Below, piece after piece: positions 1 to 5,008 of a stretch of DNA of 6,266 bases. The notes beneath the pieces are model-generated. The model saw nothing but the letters and a program-made list of their open reading frames with translations, was not told the origin of the DNA and searched no databases. The translations under genes and the position numbers were made by a program. The DNA is taken from NCBI GenBank assembly GCA_021848765.1, contig JAJZTU010000205.1, positions 1 through 6,266 of the forward strand, read 5' to 3'. The stretch is from Bacillota bacterium (GTDB taxonomy: Bacteria > Bacillota > GCA-003054495 > Carboxydocellales > JAJZTU01). Numbering within the stretch: the first letter of the stretch is position 1; each line of letters opens with the position of its first letter.

Positions 1-342
1 TGGAGCCTGGTCAATAAGCTTGGTAACTACGTTAGCAGACTCTTCCGGAGCGGATTTGTTATCACCGGAAACAGCTTCGAATTTTTTGCCGCCCAGAACA
101 CCGCCGGCTTCGTTCTTTTGTTTGAAAGCCAGCTTAACGCCATTGAGGGCTGCTTGTCCAAAGGTAGCTTGTCCGCCGGTCATTTCAAAGTTAGTTCCAA
201 TCTTGATCACATCACCCGCTGGAGATTCTGCTTTCTTTTCTCCGCCTGCCGGGGTCCCGCCGCCACAACCGGCCAAGGTTAAAGTCAGGGCTACAATTAG
301 CATCAAAGCCAGGAAAGTAGTACAGTTCCGTTTTCCAAACAT
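1..342 (-). CDS. livK: Branched-chain amino acid ABC transporter substrate-binding lipoprotein (LivK-type), 5' part only
   Basis: The first 114 codons are present and the 3' end is cut off by the window edge. The product is an extracytoplasmic binding protein that would hand Leu/Ile/Val or related amino acids to a LivHMGF-type ABC permease. Residues 1-26 form a lipoprotein signal peptide: basic K4/R5, a hydrophobic stretch from F10 to L23, and the lipobox LAGC with the lipidated cysteine at C26. A short Gly/Pro/Lys/Glu-rich tether follows. From about residue 45 the sequence shows the start of a periplasmic-binding (Peripla_BP_6) domain: an IGTNFEMTGG strand, then GQAALNGVKLAF, NEAGGVLGG, and a helix around EESANVVTKLI. 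The ATG is fixed by a strong GAGGAGGA site at 349-356 and by the signal peptide beginning directly at it. A sigma-54-like promoter lies upstream at 464-479. The ligand is inferred from family and neighbourhood; other amino acids or amides are possible. Confidence 0.88.
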   Translation of the reverse strand, partial: MFGKRNCTTFLALMLIVALTLTLAGCGGGTPAGGEKKAESPAGDVIKIGTNFEMTGGQATFGQAALNGVKLAFKQKNEAGGVLGGKKFEAVSGDNKSAPEESANVVTKLIDQAP

Positions 343-348
343 TTCTTT

Positions 349-356
349 TCCTCCTC
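349..356 (-). promoter_or_regulatory. Ribosome binding site of livK
   Basis: GAGGAGGA on the minus strand, 6 nt before the ATG at 342. It fixes the start of the lipoprotein at its signal peptide. Confidence 0.85.
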
Positions 357-394
357 GTATTTCTGCTGTTATTTACCGGTCACAGAGCGCAAGT

Positions 395-424
395 TTATAC
401 CATCTATCCTATTACCTCCTCCTT
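395..424 (-). promoter_or_regulatory. Shine-Dalgarno and two-codon mini-ORF in the livK leader
   Basis: A near-perfect Shine-Dalgarno, AAGGAGGAGGT (424-414), is followed after 10 nt by ATG GTA TAA (403-395). It lies about 50 nt upstream of the true livK start, which has its own SD. This SD aligns with the SD of ald when the two 5' regions are compared. It could be a vestige of a duplicated 5' region or a functional start-stop regulatory element. That it is translated is inference. Confidence 0.45.
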
Positions 425-463
425 AAATGTTATAAATGTTACCCAAGGTTACTATATTTATTT

Positions 464-479
464 AGCAAGAATTATTCCA
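464..479 (-). promoter_or_regulatory. Sigma-54 (-24/-12) type promoter for livK
   Basis: The minus strand reads TGGAATAATTCTTGCT, matching the RpoN/SigL pattern TGG-N8-TTGCW. GG (478-477) and GC (466-465) are separated by exactly 10 nt, as sigma-54 requires. The predicted start of transcription is near 453, giving a leader of about 111 nt. A related site with identical spacing precedes ald at 6181-6196. Transcription would need an enhancer-binding activator, which is not in this window. Confidence 0.68.
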
Positions 480-495
480 AGTTTCAGAATATAAC

Positions 496-528
496 AAAAA
501 ACCTCAAGCCAGCATGTTGCTTGAGGTT
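496..528 (-). terminator. U-tailed hairpin upstream of livK (intrinsic terminator)
   Basis: A 10-bp stem (500-509 with 519-528) encloses a 9-nt loop. On the minus strand it is followed directly by a run of six T (501-496), the form of a Rho-independent terminator. It would end transcripts arriving from the oxidoreductase operon about 240 nt past the last stop codon. It sits just upstream of the livK sigma-54-like promoter and is almost identical to the hairpin upstream of ald (6214-6247), so a role in activator binding is also possible. Confidence 0.75.
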
Positions 529-560
529 GCTAACATCAGAAATATATGATCAAACCGCTC

Positions 561-576
561 GGCAAAAATTCTTGCC
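561..576. promoter_or_regulatory. Operator-like inverted repeat GGCAA-N6-TTGCC
   Basis: A 16-bp inverted repeat with the same GGCAA and TTGCC half-sites and 6-nt spacer as the two units in the 46-bp palindrome at 646-691. Its centre is about 115 bp upstream of the predicted livK transcription start, a usual distance for a sigma-54 activator site. The role is inferred. Confidence 0.4.
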
Positions 577-645
577 ACTCTATGTAGAACTCAGTCACTT
601 TTTTGCCCGCTACGCTTGCTGTTTACCTATTTTCTTACCATGGTC

Positions 646-691
646 CCCTTTGGCAACAAAAGTTGCCATGGCAACTTTTGTTGCCAAAGGG
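646..691. repeat. Perfect 46-bp palindrome made of two GGCAA-N6-TTGCC units
   Basis: The arms 646-667 and 670-691 (22 bp each) are exact reverse complements around a central AT, so the whole 46 bp is a perfect palindrome with CCATGG at its middle. Each arm also contains its own inverted repeat: GGCAAC-AAAA-GTTGCC (652-667) and GGCAAC-TTTT-GTTGCC (670-685). As RNA it can form one 22-bp hairpin or two small ones; as DNA it offers two adjacent dyad sites with centres 18 bp apart. Neither side has a U-tract, so it is not a standard intrinsic terminator. It could be a tandem operator, an RNase III-type processing site, or a REP-like dispersed element. Confidence 0.85.
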
Positions 692-731
692 TGGGCGCTG
701 TAAAGCAATACCTGGGAAATTTCCGCCTCGT

Positions 732-746
732 CATTGACGGTCAATG
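732..746. repeat. Short inverted repeat CATTGAC-G-GTCAATG
   Basis: A 7-bp perfect dyad with a single central base, immediately downstream of the gamma-subunit gene hairpin. It has the size and symmetry of an operator, but no promoter adjoins it directly and I can assign no regulator. Confidence 0.4.
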
Positions 747-749
747 TGA

Positions 750-783
750 CAGTGGCCAATCCCTCACCTGGGATTGGCCACTG
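750..783 (-). terminator. 14-bp hairpin over the gamma-subunit stop codon
   Basis: The arms 750-763 and 770-783 are perfectly complementary and enclose a 6-nt loop. On the minus strand the loop is AGGTGA, so the TGA stop codon (766-764) sits in the hairpin loop and the upstream arm encodes the last residues, VANP. No U-tract follows. It is therefore better described as a transcript 3'-end stabiliser or a Rho-type end than a classical intrinsic terminator. The first clear U-tailed hairpin downstream is at 496-528. Confidence 0.55.
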
Positions 784-1333
784 CAAATTTCATGGCTTGC
801 CTTACCACCCCGGCCCCTTTTTCCAGGGCTTGCCGGTTTAACGGAATCAGGTTATAGCGGTATTCAGGAAGTACTTTTTTCAGGGACTCTTCCACTGAGT
901 CAAAGCTGACCACCTTGGTCAGTTCAAGCAAAGCCCCCAGGATAACCATTCCGGATACTCTGGAGCTGCCCAGTCCCTCGGCCAGTTCGTTGGCCGGAAT
1001 GTAACAGGCCTTGATGTCAGTGCGTTGGACCTTTTGCTCAATTAAGGAGCTATTGACTAGAATAAACCCTCCCGGCTTGACCGTAAGCTCGAACTTATCT
1101 AACGAAGGCCGGTTCATGATGATGGCCGCAGTAGGTTCAAAGATAACCGGGGAACTTATTTCCCGGTCAGAAATGGTCACCCCGCAGTTGGCTGTGCCAC
1201 CCCGCATTTCCGGACCATAGGAGGGAATCCAGGCGACGTGCTTGTTCTCCAGCATCCCGGCATAAGTCAGGAGCTGGCCCATGGACATTATTCCCTGGCC
1301 TCCGAAGCCGGCCATGATAATCTCCTGCAGCAT
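764..1333 (-). CDS. 2-oxoacid:ferredoxin oxidoreductase gamma subunit (KorC/VorC-type)
   Basis: This 189-residue protein is the gamma subunit (POR domain) of a four-subunit, TPP-dependent 2-oxoacid:ferredoxin oxidoreductase, a cytoplasmic CoA-acylating enzyme. The glycine-rich GFGGQGI motif lies at residues 9-15 and the family signature SYGPEMRGGTANC at about 38-50. GGFILVNSSLI and a VSGMVILGAL stretch follow. The length is normal for a separate gamma chain. The ATG overlaps the beta-subunit stop by one base (TAATG), with GGGAGGT at 1340-1346 as ribosome binding site, so translation is probably coupled. The stop lies in the loop of a 14-bp hairpin, marking the end of the coding part of the operon. 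Family assignment is firm; substrate specificity cannot be read from this subunit. Confidence 0.93.
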   Translation of the reverse strand: MLQEIIMAGFGGQGIMSMGQLLTYAGMLENKHVAWIPSYGPEMRGGTANCGVTISDREISSPVIFEPTAAIIMNRPSLDKFELTVKPGGFILVNSSLIEQKVQRTDIKACYIPANELAEGLGSSRVSGMVILGALLELTKVVSFDSVEESLKKVLPEYRYNLIPLNRQALEKGAGVVRQAMKFAVANPR

Positions 1334-2100
1334 TATTCCACCTCCCTTTCTGCCTTGGCGGGAGCAGGCGGAACCTTAAACTCACCAAGGGGATAATAAG
1401 GTATCAAATTATCAGCTAACCACTTGGTAGCCTCAATGGGATGCAGTCCCCAGTTGGTAGGACAGGTGGACAGCACTTCCACCAGACTGAAGCCCACCCC
1501 GCTCATTTGGTTAGCAAAGGCCTTTCTGATGGCCTTCTTGGCTTGGATAATGTGCTTGGGGTCATGGACAGATACCCTGGCAATATAGCCGGCGCCATCC
1601 AAGGTGCTGAGCATTTCGGACACCCTGACCGGGGAACCCTGAGTCTCCTGATTTCTCCCAACAGGAGAAGTGGTAGTCTCCATGCCCACCAAAGTAGTAG
1701 GAGCCAACTGGCCGCCGGTCATGCCATAGATGGCATTGTTCACGAAAATAACGGTAATTCTTTCGCCCCGGGCTGCAGCATGCACAATCTCTGCGGTACC
1801 GATTGCCGCCAGGTCACCATCCCCCTGGTAGGTAAAAACAGTTTTGCCAGGATGAACCCGCTTCACCCCGGTGGCCACAGCAGGAGCCCGGCCGTGGGAG
1901 GCCTGTTGAAAATCCAGATTCATGTATTCAAAGATAAAAACTGAACACCCTACCGGACCCACTCCAATGGTAGTCTCCCGGATTCCCAGCTCATCAATGG
2001 TTTCCGCCACCAGGCGGTGAATAATCCCGTGGGTACAGCCGGGACAGTAGTGGAAAGGTTTTCCGGTCAAACTCTTGGGCCGTTCAAATACTTTAACCAT
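1333..2100 (-). CDS. 2-oxoacid:ferredoxin oxidoreductase beta subunit, TPP-binding (KorB/VorA-type)
   Basis: A 255-residue beta subunit that binds thiamine diphosphate and carries the catalytic [4Fe-4S] cluster. The N terminus has YCPGCTHG with C19 and C22. C52 (PVGCS) and C213 (STCPTNWG) are the only other cysteines, giving the four ligands expected for the proximal cluster. The TPP/Mg motif begins GDGD at 93-96 and ends with NN at 121-122, followed by AIYGMTGGQ. The ATG at 2100 is preferred because homologues as I recall them begin close to MVKVFERPKSL. A TTG 30 nt upstream would add ten residues (RNWPKGAGV-like) that look like read-through of the alpha-subunit end. The ATG overlaps the alpha-subunit stop by 8 nt (ATGGTTAA), with AGGAG close before it, so re-initiation coupling is likely. 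The C-terminal tail (VPPAPAKAEREVE) is charged and probably disordered. Confidence 0.94.
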   Translation of the reverse strand: MVKVFERPKSLTGKPFHYCPGCTHGIIHRLVAETIDELGIRETTIGVGPVGCSVFIFEYMNLDFQQASHGRAPAVATGVKRVHPGKTVFTYQGDGDLAAIGTAEIVHAAARGERITVIFVNNAIYGMTGGQLAPTTLVGMETTTSPVGRNQETQGSPVRVSEMLSTLDGAGYIARVSVHDPKHIIQAKKAIRKAFANQMSGVGFSLVEVLSTCPTNWGLHPIEATKWLADNLIPYYPLGEFKVPPAPAKAEREVE

Positions 2101-3157
2101 TACTCCTGCCCCCTTTGGCCAGTTTCTCAATTTCCCTCAATATTTCCGAGGTCACAGGAAGCATACCCCCGAGTCGTCCGTAGAAATCTACCGGCTTGGA
2201 GCCGTTTAAAGCCAGGCGGACATCCTCGATCATCTGCCCGGCGCTCATTTCCACCACCAGTACCGCTGTTACCTTTTGGGCGACTTCAGCCAGATGCTCA
2301 TAAGGGAATGGCCATAGGCTGACCGGACGGACCAGACCTACCCGGATACCCTGCTCCCGGGCCCGGTCAATGGCTCCCTTAGCTATCCTGGCCGAGGTTC
2401 CGTAGGCTACAACCAGTATTTCGGCATCATCAGTACGATAGTCCTCATAACGGACATTTTCCCTGGCCATTTGCCTGAACTTAACCTGGAGCCGCAGGTT
2501 ATGTTCTTCACAGGGTTCAGGGGCTATATAAATAGAATTGATGAGATTGGGCTTGCGGCCTGTAGCTCCCGTAGTGGCCCAGGGTTTTTCCGGAATGTTC
2601 ACTTTGAGTTCCCTGATCTCCACAGGCTCCATCATCTGGCCTAATACGCCATCCCCGAGAATCATTACCGGGTTCCGGTATTTATCCGCCAACTCAAAAG
2701 CATCTATGGTCAGGTCTACTATCTCCTGCACCGAAGCCGGAGCCAAAACAATCAGATTGTAGTCCCCATGGCCCCCACCCTTGGTGGCCTGAAAATAGTC
2801 GGACTGGGCAGGCTGGATGTTCCCCAGGCCCGGTCCGCCCCGCATAATGTTGACAATTACCGCCGGCAGCTCGGCCCCGGCCATGTAGGAAATACCCTCC
2901 AGCTTAAGACTGATACCGGGGCTGGAGGAGGAGGTCATCACCCTCGCCCCGGCTCCTGCTGCCCCATAGCACATATTAATAGCACTTGTCTCGCTCTCTG
3001 CCTGTAAAAATACTCCGCCCACCTCGGCCAAACGCTTTACCATGTAGTGGGGCAGTTCGCTCTGGGGTGTGATGGGATAGCCGAAGAAGTAGCGGCAGCC
3101 GGCCATAACCGCAGCTTCCCCAATAGCCTCATTACCTTTCATAAGCATCTCCGCCAC
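2093..3157 (-). CDS. vorB: 2-oxoacid:ferredoxin oxidoreductase alpha subunit (3-methyl-2-oxobutanoate dehydrogenase subunit VorB type)
   Basis: The 354-residue alpha subunit provides the pyrimidine-binding half of the TPP site and much of the CoA/2-oxoacid pocket. The N-terminal domain (about 5-185) shows MKGNEAIGEAA, GYPITPQSE (26-34), the TPP-activating glutamate in LQAESE (54-56), MTSSSSPGISLK (74-85), RGGPGLGNIQP (106-116) and GGGHGDY (127-133). The C-terminal transketolase-like domain (about 245-350) shows EILVVAYGTSARI and VGLVRPVSLWPFP. This closely matches the proteins annotated as VorB, the 2-ketoisovalerate enzyme, and the adjacent leucine dehydrogenase supports branched-chain 2-oxoacids as substrate; 2-oxoglutarate is the main alternative. 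The GTG start at 3157 is chosen because GGAGGAG lies 8 nt before it, inside the ferredoxin gene's last codons, and only 2 nt separate the two genes. An ATG nine bases in (3148) has a poorer site. Confidence 0.94.
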   Translation of the reverse strand: MAEMLMKGNEAIGEAAVMAGCRYFFGYPITPQSELPHYMVKRLAEVGGVFLQAESETSAINMCYGAAGAGARVMTSSSSPGISLKLEGISYMAGAELPAVIVNIMRGGPGLGNIQPAQSDYFQATKGGGHGDYNLIVLAPASVQEIVDLTIDAFELADKYRNPVMILGDGVLGQMMEPVEIRELKVNIPEKPWATTGATGRKPNLINSIYIAPEPCEEHNLRLQVKFRQMARENVRYEDYRTDDAEILVVAYGTSARIAKGAIDRAREQGIRVGLVRPVSLWPFPYEHLAEVAQKVTAVLVVEMSAGQMIEDVRLALNGSKPVDFYGRLGGMLPVTSEILREIEKLAKGGRSNG

Positions 3158-3159
3158 CT

Positions 3160-3372
3160 CTAGCTCTCCTCCTTTTCAACTTCAATGGCCACATCCGGAC
3201 ACATCCGGGCACAAAAAGCACAGCCGGTACATTTATCCTGCTCCACTACCGTGGCCGGGTGAAAGCCCATGGAATTAATGTGTTTGGCCATAACTACAAT
3301 TCCTTTGGGGCAAACTGACGTACATAGTTCACAGCCTTTGCATCTATCTTCATGAAACGTCACTTGGGGCAT
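3160..3372 (-). CDS. 2-oxoacid:ferredoxin oxidoreductase delta subunit, 2x[4Fe-4S] ferredoxin-type
   Basis: A 70-residue bicluster ferredoxin that moves electrons from the TPP-bearing subunit to external ferredoxin. Two CxxCxxCxxxCP motifs are complete: C11, C14, C17, C21 and C48, C51, C54, C58, each followed by proline, so two [4Fe-4S] clusters are expected. The order delta-alpha-beta-gamma matches the OorDABC arrangement known from Helicobacter. The ATG at 3372 gives MPQVTFHEDRC, a usual length for this subunit; a TTG at 3405 would add 11 residues and has no ribosome binding site. The site before the ATG is odd: a run of seven G (3384-3378), then CGGGG directly before the ATG. The last codons, EKEES, also encode the Shine-Dalgarno for the alpha subunit. 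The gene begins 41 nt after the leucine dehydrogenase stop. Confidence 0.93.
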   Translation of the reverse strand: MPQVTFHEDRCKGCELCTSVCPKGIVVMAKHINSMGFHPATVVEQDKCTGCAFCARMCPDVAIEVEKEES

Positions 3373-3389
3373 CCCCGCCCCCCCTTTCC
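3373..3389 (-). promoter_or_regulatory. Unusual all-G ribosome binding region of the ferredoxin subunit
   Basis: The minus strand reads GGAAAGGGGGGGCGGGG directly before the ATG at 3372. It contains no standard GGAGG, unlike the other genes here, so initiation probably uses part of the G-run as Shine-Dalgarno. It helps decide for the ATG over the upstream TTG. Confidence 0.45.
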
Positions 3390-3413
3390 GCCAACTTATA
3401 AGCAACCAATTGT

Positions 3414-4490
3414 CTATTGTACCCCGGAGCCAATAGAAATCCGGGCTATTTTGTTTAACCGCTCCTCAGCCATTACCTCAGCGGCTTTATAGGTTGGAAT
3501 TTTATCCCGTTTGGCAATTGTAAAGACCTTCTGTACATTCTCATAAATCCCGGCTACTCTCTGGAAGGCTCGCTCCCGGTTGTAGCCCTGAAGTTCATCA
3601 GCAATATTGATAATCCCACCGGCATTGATCACAAAATCCGGAGTATAAAGAATACCCTTTTGCTCCAGGAGATCCCCATGCCTTTCCTCTTGCAGCACAT
3701 TATTGGCCGCCCCGGCAATTATCTTACATTTGAACCGGGGAAGAGTCTCATCATTTACGACAGCCCCCAGTGCGCAGGGAGCAAAAATATCACATTCTAC
3801 CCCATAGATATCTTTGGGGTCAACTGCGGTTGCCCCCAATTCGTCCACCACAGTCTTGACCCTGTCTGCAAAGATATCGGTTACAATTAATTTTGCCCCT
3901 TCTTCGGCCAGGTGCTTCAGCAAGTAACCGCCCACATGGCCCAGCCCCTGGACTGCAATGGTCTTTCCTGTCAAAGAGGAATCTCCGTAAACCTCCCTGG
4001 CCGCAGCCTTCATCCCCTGCCAAACCCCGAAAGCGGTGGCCGGCGAAGGGTCTCCGCTGCTCTTGAAATCGGCGGAAACCCCGGTAACATGCTTAGTCTC
4101 CATATTTATAAATTCCATATCCTGGACAGAGGTCCCCACATCTTCAGCAGTAATATACCGGCCCCCCAGGCTCTCCACATATCGTCCAAAAGCCCGGAAA
4201 AGCTGCTCGCTCTTATCCTTGCGGGGGTCGCCCATAATTACGGCTTTTCCTCCTCCAAGGTTCAAACCGGCCGCAGCAGATTTATACGTCATTCCCCGGG
4301 CCAGGCGTAAAGCGTCCAGTATAGCCTCGTCCTCTGTTTTGTAGGTCCACATCCTGGTCCCCCCCAAGGCAGGGCCTAAACTGGTATTATGGATGGCAAT
4401 AATGGCCCGCAAACCGGAAGTCTGATCATGACAGAGCACAAGCTGCTCAAACCGGTACTTCTCCATGTGCTCAAATATTTCAAGGTTCAT
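3414..4490 (-). CDS. bcd: Leucine (branched-chain amino acid) dehydrogenase, Glu/Leu/Phe/Val dehydrogenase family
   Basis: A 358-residue NAD-dependent amino acid dehydrogenase that oxidatively deaminates Leu, Val or Ile to 2-oxoacids, or runs in reverse as an aminating enzyme. The length is close to Bacillus leucine dehydrogenase. The dimerisation/catalytic domain (1-140) has GPALGGTRMW (39-48), substrate-site K70 in MTYKSAAAGL, catalytic K82 in GGGKAVIMGDP and D117 in AEDVGT. The Rossmann domain has the dinucleotide loop QGLGHVGG (181-188) and D205 at the end of the second strand, consistent with NAD preference. AGAANN (259-264) and the NAGGIIN segment (289-295) complete the active site. The ATG has GAGGGAGGG upstream. 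The gene lies directly before the 2-oxoacid:ferredoxin oxidoreductase, which would take its products. Valine or phenylalanine dehydrogenase activity cannot be excluded from sequence alone. Confidence 0.9.
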   Translation of the reverse strand: MNLEIFEHMEKYRFEQLVLCHDQTSGLRAIIAIHNTSLGPALGGTRMWTYKTEDEAILDALRLARGMTYKSAAAGLNLGGGKAVIMGDPRKDKSEQLFRAFGRYVESLGGRYITAEDVGTSVQDMEFINMETKHVTGVSADFKSSGDPSPATAFGVWQGMKAAAREVYGDSSLTGKTIAVQGLGHVGGYLLKHLAEEGAKLIVTDIFADRVKTVVDELGATAVDPKDIYGVECDIFAPCALGAVVNDETLPRFKCKIIAGAANNVLQEERHGDLLEQKGILYTPDFVINAGGIINIADELQGYNRERAFQRVAGIYENVQKVFTIAKRDKIPTYKAAEVMAEERLNKIARISIGSGVQ

Positions 4491-4604
4491 TGCTTTTCCC
4501 TCCCTCTATAAATTAAGATTTTCTTGCTAATACTCGCTCCTTTTCTGTTGAAACCCCCAAGATAAAACCGCTATAATTCACTATATTTTCCCCGGCATAT
4601 TCTG

Positions 4605-4934
4605 CTAGCCCTTGATGGCAACACCTTCACAGGGGTTCTTAAATACCTCTCCCCTATAGGAAAGGTATTGGTAGAACTTCTTGATGCCCGCCAAATGGCG
4701 GGACAATGTTTCATACTTTAGAAGTTCGAACTCCCCCAGGAAGTCTAAATAACCCTGAATATCGTCCTGACTAACATCAACATAAGGCTTACCAATATAA
4801 TTGTGAAACTTTCGCACAATATTTACACACATCTGCACCTTAAGTTGCGTCATCTTGCGATTGGATATTAAATAATGCCGGTAACCCTCCATAAGGCAAG
4901 ACGTTACCACATAACTTGATTCCACAATAGACAT
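4605..4934 (-). CDS. Stand-alone tyrosine-recombinase N-terminal SAM-like (core-binding) domain protein
   Basis: A 109-residue protein that matches only the N-terminal, DNA-embracing core-binding domain of phage-integrase/XerC-D enzymes. Visible features are a first helix (MEGYRHYLISN), a second (LKVQMCVNIVRKFHNYI), the acidic DVSQDDIQGYLDFL segment (53-66), and the typical end of the domain, ETLSRHLAGIKKFYQYLSYRG followed by NPCEGV (100-105). In complete recombinases this last motif leads into the catalytic domain. Here a TAG stop follows three codons later (after AIKG at 106-109), and no Arg-His-Arg-Tyr catalytic part fits in the 114 nt before the next gene. It has a good ribosome binding site (GGAGGG at 4945-4950, 10 nt before the ATG) and an intact frame, so it may be an expressed small DNA-binding protein. 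The alternative is a truncated integrase remnant. It shares strand and possibly transcript with ald. Confidence 0.72.
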   Translation of the reverse strand: MSIVESSYVVTSCLMEGYRHYLISNRKMTQLKVQMCVNIVRKFHNYIGKPYVDVSQDDIQGYLDFLGEFELLKYETLSRHLAGIKKFYQYLSYRGEVFKNPCEGVAIKG

Positions 4935-4971
4935 TTACCAATCACCCTCCGGCATCTATGGACGCCTAACC

Positions 4972-5002
4972 CAACCTCTCTGAGCTTACCTCAGAGAGGT
5001 TG
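4972..5002 (-). terminator. Perfect 13-bp hairpin directly after ald
   Basis: The arms 4972-4984 and 4990-5002 pair perfectly around a 5-nt loop, beginning 6 nt beyond the ald stop codon. On the minus strand what follows is GGGTTAGG, not a clean U-run, so termination may be partial. It may separate ald expression from the downstream small gene and dehydrogenase operon, or stabilise the ald transcript end. Confidence 0.6.
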
Positions 5003-5008
5003 AAAAAT

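Larger units (their letters stand above)
343..763. other. 421-bp non-coding regulatory gap between the oxidoreductase operon and livK
   Basis: I find no credible gene here on either strand. Plus-strand open frames have no Shine-Dalgarno and run antisense across the livK signal peptide. The stretch is unusually rich in inverted repeats. Going from the operon end toward livK these are a 14-bp-stem hairpin over the stop codon (750-783), CATTGAC-G-GTCAATG (732-746), GGAAATTTCC (715-724), a perfect 46-bp palindrome (646-691), GGCAA-N6-TTGCC (561-576) and a U-tailed hairpin (496-528). The sigma-54-like promoter and the livK leader follow. The individual elements are listed separately. Confidence 0.8.

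Noticed and set aside
343..453. Riboswitch or T-box in the livK leader
   Set aside because: The leader of about 111 nt shows no T-box TGGNACCGCG motif, and beyond the hairpin upstream of the promoter there is no terminator inside it.
561..577. Possible third sigma-54 promoter (TGGCAA...TTTGCC on the minus strand)
   Set aside because: The GG-GC spacing is 11 nt instead of 10, and the site is better explained as a GGCAA-N6-TTGCC dyad.
20..703. Plus-strand open frame of 227 codons
   Set aside because: It runs antisense across the livK signal peptide and the intergenic palindromes, has no ribosome binding site, and its product is low-complexity Pro/Ser/Leu with no recognisable domain.
496..783. 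CRISPR-like array of short repeats
   Set aside because: The repeats are inverted, few, unequal in spacing and lack regular spacers or cas genes.
1441..1944. Plus-strand open frame of 167 codons
   Set aside because: It lies wholly inside the beta-subunit gene on the opposite strand and resembles no protein I know; it is a shadow of that coding sequence.
2101..2130. Upstream TTG start for the beta subunit
   Set aside because: It would add ten residues not seen in the family and deepen the overlap with vorB; the ATG at 2100 gives the normal N terminus.
3373..3405. Upstream TTG start for the ferredoxin subunit
   Set aside because: There is no Shine-Dalgarno before it, and the added MLISWRKGGAG translates the G-rich ribosome binding region.
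4491..4604. Promoter before the leucine dehydrogenase gene
   Set aside because: I looked for sigma-54 and sigma-A patterns on the minus strand. No GG-N10-GC site is present, and the TTG/TAT-like hexamers have spacings near 14 nt, so no promoter is claimed.
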